Positions 59,600-64,000 of a stretch of DNA of 64,000 bases are shown here, piece after piece. The first letter of the stretch is position 1; every line of letters begins with the position of its first letter. Position numbers and translations under genes: made by a program. Below the pieces are notes generated by a model. The model saw only the letters and a program-made list of their open reading frames with translations, ran no database searches and was not told where the DNA came from. Source of the stretch: Callaeas wilsoni (lineage: Eukaryota > Chordata > Aves > Passeriformes > Callaeidae); assembly GCA_013398955.1 (NCBI GenBank), contig VWPU01000923.1, positions 83,722 to 147,721 on the forward strand, given 5' to 3'.

Positions 59600-60530
59600 A
59601 TTAAGACAATGAGTGTATTAAAATTTTGTTTGTCTGGACTTCAGCTGGTTGGCTGTCACAGTATGGAAGGACTTCTTCCTGATGCGCAATAGCCCAACTG
59701 TACTTTGTGGGTAGAGGTTTACTCTGACACGCTAGAAATGAGCTGGAATATTGGTGGAAGCACTCATTTTCTGAAATCATATGGAGAATCTTTCTTCTCA
59801 GATGCTTGTCTGCTACAGCTTTTTCACACAGTGAATGGAGTGCCAAAGAATCCAACGAATCTATAAATGCGAAATAATTTGCTTCCAAGTCAGGGGTATC
59901 CTGTCTTCTTTTGAAGCACAGGGCAATGGTTTTCTCTTAGGATCATCTGGCAATATGACACCACTACAGATGAAAGAAGAAGCCAGCCCGTACCAGGCCT
60001 TTGGTCAACTTCAGTTTCTCCATTTCTCTGAGCATAGCATGCAAAGATCAGTCTGCTGCGGGATAAGATAGCTTCTGCTGTGATTGCTGAAGATGAGAAC
60101 AATGTCATTGGGCTGGCTCTCCGTGGCTGTGCCTTGAGAAAATTTAATAGCACATGGCACATGGTATATCTGTAATCTATTGATTCAATATGGCCTTCAG
60201 TACTGAAATAATGAAAGTCTGCAAAACTTCCTAATAAATGTATCGTGAATGTATTTGAAGTGTTATTTCCCAAGAGCATCCTGAACAGATGGGGCAGATG
60301 CTGCAATTGTCATATGAACAAATTTAATGTTGCATACATGAAAGAAAGACACTGCAAAACTTATGCAGAAGCAGCAGCTTGCAGAGCTTGTTTCCTTGGA
60401 TGATGGCGTTGCACAAAATTTGGGTGAATTGTTGATGGAAATCTTATACTCCAGCATTTAATAATAAAATATTTGTGCAAGTAACTCACATGAGTTCATG
60501 TTTTCTCCTTACTATTAAAAAAAATTAGAG
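59600..60530 (+). pseudogene. Possible decayed protein-coding copy, family unknown
   Basis: Several plus-strand frame segments look like real protein but need frame changes to join. They are GLQLVGCHSMEGLLP near 59,640; a segment from about 60,045 with RDKIASAVIAEDENNVIGLA and then RGCALRKFNSTWHMVY, ended by TAA; further pieces near 60,200-60,350; and KLMQKQQLAELVSLDDGVAQ followed by a GELLMEIL end, terminating in TAA TAA TAA at 60,459-60,467. An AATAAA at 60,463-60,468 overlaps the stops and an A8 run lies at 60,517. The long minus-strand frames here (59601-59888, 59890-60306, 60263-60457) are probably antisense shadows. Stops and frameshifts rule out an intact gene. I cannot name the parent protein; a processed pseudogene is the best guess. 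Confidence 0.3.
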
Positions 60531-60989
60531 AAAAGAATGAGTTATGGCCCTAGCTATGAATCCTAATGGCCTCTGTATGTACATATATAAATGCCCACAC
60601 AGAGGAAAACTTGATACTCAGCTGAATTTTTCTATTCTTTAAAAAAATGAGATAGGCTTGAACTGGCTTGACGGCCTTTGAAACAGCAAATTAATCTTAA
60701 CTTGTGAAGACAGGCATAATGTCAGTGAAACCATGCCAACTTTCCCTTCCTGCAGTACATGAATATATAGAAACAAAAAAGAGTAATTTGTAAAGTTTCT
60801 TTTTACTGGTAGCCTTGAAAATTAAGGGGCAAAGAGAATTGGTATCTGAATTTAGGAGTTTGCCATGATCTGAAGAAGACTGTTGGATTTTTTTGGTAGC
60901 CATTTTTATCCAAATAAAAGCACAGATTATGCCAGTATGGGCCCAAGTTATTTCACTGCATACATCCTTTCCCTTGTAGGAAATTCCCA
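60531..60989. other. Unique AT-rich sequence, no gene
   Basis: About 460 bases between the possible pseudogene and the CpG cluster. The one frame of note (60697-60990, minus, 97 codons) has no recognisable content. Confidence 0.5.
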
Positions 60990-61320
60990 AAGCGATTTTA
61001 GGCTAGAGAGAAAGGCGCTGCACGGCACAGAGATTGCATATGCCGGGTTTCTAGTGCCACATAAAAGCCGAACGAATTCCTGGAATCCCAATGTTTGAAA
61101 TTCACGTGTGGAGACACATGAGGGCACCACTGGGCGGGGGATGGCTGCGGGTGGAGAATGGACGTGTGCTGGCCCCTTCCGTGGGACGGCTCGTAGGGCT
61201 CCCCTGGACTCCAGCGGACGCGGCCAGTGGGCGGCTTCAGGGCAAGCCCCTGAGGTACAGGTGGTGCAGCAGGGAAGGCGAGAATGGAGACTACAAATAC
61301 GGATCGCATGTTCTGCTAAA
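60990..61320. promoter_or_regulatory. Small CpG-rich cluster
   Basis: About 20 CpG in 330 bp, against almost none in the AT-rich flanks. Overlapping frames on both strands (60998-61309 -, 61091-61372 +, 61108-61335 +) carry no recognised domain. It could be a small promoter CpG island, the remains of a larger one, or a CpG-rich insertion. Confidence 0.4.
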
Positions 61321-63559
61321 AGATTTGACAGATAAGCTGCCGAGTTTCAGCAAAATTCAGCATAATTTCTGAACATAATTTTATAAAACATGAATAGTTC
61401 TATTCGAATGTCTTGTTTAAATGGTAAAACCCCCTTTAGTCCTTGTGCTACATTTGTAGTAAAAACTAATAATACAAATAAGACAAAAAAAGATCCTTGC
61501 AAATATAAAAGAGTTAATGGTATTTAACTTTGTCTTGCCTTCTCATCAGTTTTCTAGGCTCCACCTTTCCAAGAAGGATAATATTGACTAAGCCTCATTA
61601 AACTGATTGAGAAATTATTTTTTAAAGAAAAATGCAAAATTAATGATCCATGCTGTAAGATCAATAAGCCACTTCAGAATGTACATTGATAAACTATTGC
61701 TACTAAAAAATGCTCTCAATTTGGTATGCAAAATGAACAAGATGAGGGCAAGTACTGGCTAGGCACTTAGGAAGGCATGAAATTCATACAGGGAATAGCT
61801 GGAGAAGAAAGGGTACTCTTGGCACTGACCCACTACTCTATGAGTCAGCATGAAATTGCCATTGCAACAAAACCAAATCACATGGAGGGATTTATTGGCA
61901 AAAATTCTATATGTAAGTCACGATTAATTATTCTACTTTCTTCCTTTCTGCTGAGGCTTGGCTGGTCTACAGTGTCCAACTGTGGATGTTACATTCAAAT
62001 GACTGGATGAGAGCAACAAGAATGATACAAGTTTGAGAAAATGTGGCAATTTGAATCAAAAAGTAAAGTCCAAAGGGAAAATATAACTCATTATAGCTTT
62101 AGATGTATATGTAAAAGATTGTCATAAATAGGATAACATCAGTCATCATCCACAGTCAAAAGAGGAAGACAAAATTTAATCAGGTTAATCTGCAGAAAGA
62201 GAGGCTTACTCAAAGCCGGTTGATGGGCACATCAAGTTGCCTGGAGAGAACAGGCACCTCATGGGTGGTTTTTGAAAGCAGGGTGAAAACCTGTGTTGGA
62301 TTTGGCCTGAAACACATTTAATCCTGGTTCTGTGAGTAGATGCTTAATAGCAGGCCTCAGGAGATCTTGCATTTTATGGTATCAGCTGTGCACTAAACTC
62401 TTATTGATGGAAAAACCTGTTGAGGCTTTTTGCATATTTAACAGCTTCTTTAGTTCTGCTTCCTCTCATTTAATGAAAATTTAAAAACAATGTGTCAGGG
62501 AAAAAAAAGGTTACAGTCTCATTTATTTTCCTTCACAAAACTGCCATTCACCAAGATCAAAACCATACAAAAGGAGGGAAGGAACGTATAGAGGTGTTGC
62601 TCTTGCTGCTTCTGGTCACCTAGGGACTACTATAATTAGCAATAGGTTATGCTGGAGTAGCAGAAGATTTTAAAATTTTATTTTCCACCTTTTTCAAAGC
62701 CATTGTCTCCTCCTACAACCTGGGGGAGGGTGCTTACTGTACCTGGTGGCATCCTCAGCTAGTCTTTGGCTGGGCTTTGTGTTTACTCCATTTATTCTAT
62801 TTCCCTTTCAAAGTAGAACAGTATTACCATAGGTTTTTTTCATTGGGTATATTCAAACACACTTAACCATGGGGTCGCCTTGAACAGACTGGTTAGAACT
62901 GGTTTCCAATTAGCCTTAAAATATTATTTTGTCACGTCCACAACTAGTTAAAAAAAAAAAAAAATTTTTCTTTTTGTCTCTTTTTCCAGCCGCTTAACAC
63001 CAAAAGGATGTGGCTAAGTTAAAAGGGTCACTTTGTTTCTCAAAATGTAACACATTTTTCAGTAGCAGTTCACTTACTGATCCTTGTGGAAGACCTCACG
63101 GATAGTCTAAAGGAATTTAGTTGAAATTGAAGTGCAGCTGCTTTTTGATTTATTTCCTGCTCTACTACCCTTACACTGGGATGCTGCAGTGGTTAAGATC
63201 CATCGAGGATGGGGCAGCTGTGGCCTTACCCCTGGATGTTGCCCGGCTCTCTGGAGAGCCTGTTCAGGGACCTAAGCTGCCTGGAAATGAATTGTGGGGT
63301 TTGTCAGACGAGGCTTCAGCCCTCCCAGAAAACAGAGCAGGCGTTCGCTGGGATCGTGGGGGACCAGGGGTCGCTGGGGACGCACGGCCGGAGTCGGCAG
63401 TGCTCCAACAGCTTCGCTGAACTGCACCTTCAGCTTCACCTGGCACAAGAGCACAAGCACAGTTTGGTGGCTGGAGGCAAACCGGGAATCATTGCAGCTG
63501 CCCCTCTTTCTGGATAGGGAATATTCTATGTTTTTTAGGGAAAGGTGCCAAGCCTTGTT
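61321..63559. other. Unique sequence approaching CpG island, no recognised gene
   Basis: AT-rich to about 63,180, with an A15 run followed by T5 at 62,950-62,969. From 63,190 GC content climbs and CpGs begin to appear. Overlapping frames at 63121-63685 on both strands match nothing I know. This looks like the shore of the island at the right edge. Confidence 0.5.
62950..62964 (+). repeat. Poly(A) run, 15 bases
   Basis: Fifteen A followed directly by TTTTT. No upstream retrocopy was recognised. Confidence 0.95.
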
Positions 63560-64000
63560 CCAGGGATAGCGGCCTGTGGGAGAACGGGGGCAGAGGGGTA
63601 CCGGGGGCCTGCGCTGGCTGCTGCGGGCGAGAAGAGAGCCCATTTTGCCTGTGAACGACACTTCACGGGAACAGAAACTGCTCACGAATTCGGGTCAAAA
63701 TTCGGGAAGAATGAGCCCTGCGAGCCAAGCCACGCGTTTGTTTCCTCCAGGAAATTGTCCACGGTATCGGTGACACGCCATAGCTCCAGCAGTCAAAAGG
63801 AAGCCGAACAGCGCGACGCAAACCCAGGATTTTGGCCGCTCTGCAGCACCGCCCGCCCGCCGCTGCCCCCGTTGTTTTGCGGAGGAAACGCTCGGGTCCG
63901 TCCCCGAGGCGGGCCGGGCTCGAGGCAAAACACCGCGGGCCAGCCCGCAGCCCCGCCGCAGCCCCGGCGCCTCCGCTGCCGCTGCCCCTTCCCCGGCCCC
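63560..64000. promoter_or_regulatory. Strong CpG island at the window edge
   Basis: I count about 45 CpG in 440 bp. GC content keeps rising to the end, with GC-box-like CCGCCC near 63,849 and CCCCGCC motifs near 63,951. It is cut by the window end. This is the profile of a vertebrate CpG-island promoter, so a transcription start probably lies inside or just past position 64,000. The direction cannot be decided: the gene may lie outside to the right, or transcription may run leftwards into this window. The frames inside (63576-63773 +, 63695-63928 -) show no recognisable N-terminus. Confidence 0.75.

Overview
The window looks like bird nuclear DNA. The only abundant interspersed repeat is the CR1 LINE. 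It occurs as 5'-truncated fragments of several divergence levels, most ending in the avian CR1 tail (a short repeat close to ATTCTATG). I see no Alu, MIR, L1 or other SINE copies, no bacterial gene architecture and no complete retroviral provirus. I cannot name the species or locus.

I recognise no intact cellular protein-coding gene, tRNA or rRNA gene. Almost every open reading frame is a chance frame or lies in a CR1 fragment. The only recognisable protein sequence is CR1 ORF2. The longest piece is at 55,010-56,372, where a frame of about 337 codons stays open across an internal deletion that removed most of the reverse transcriptase core. The window is best read as a gene-poor interval, or the inside or flank of a large gene, with mostly AT-rich unique DNA.

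Layout. 1-9,235: unique DNA with CR1 fragments at 1,515, 2,752 and 7,225 (+) and 8,535 and 8,846 (-). 9,236-27,999: unique DNA with a minus-strand CR1 lacking its 3' end (12,838), two short CR1 scraps and a homeodomain-motif-rich stretch near 20 kb. 28,000-30,010: an orphan CpG island, a TATA-like site, then an RFX X-box, a MAF/AP-1 site and a CRE-like half-site ahead of a small ORF; this is the best promoter-like region inside the window. 30,011-49,124: unique DNA, CR1 fragments at 32,318 and 40,735, a (GT)15 microsatellite, a Kozak-context ORF at 47,304 and an ancient CR1/L3-like relic at 47,555. 49,125-49,580: a second orphan CpG-rich segment. 49,581-59,599: unique DNA, the large CR1, and a stretch dense in homeodomain and TALE motifs near 58 kb. 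59,600-60,530: a protein-like but broken region, possibly a decayed pseudogene. 60,990-61,320: a smaller CpG cluster. 63,560-64,000: a strong CpG island running off the right edge, so a promoter probably lies at or just beyond the end of the window.

Nothing here supports a multi-gene system. The most useful leads are the CpG islands, the candidate regulatory stretches, the possible pseudogene at 60 kb and the open internally deleted CR1. All regulatory calls rest on motif reading alone, without conservation or expression data.
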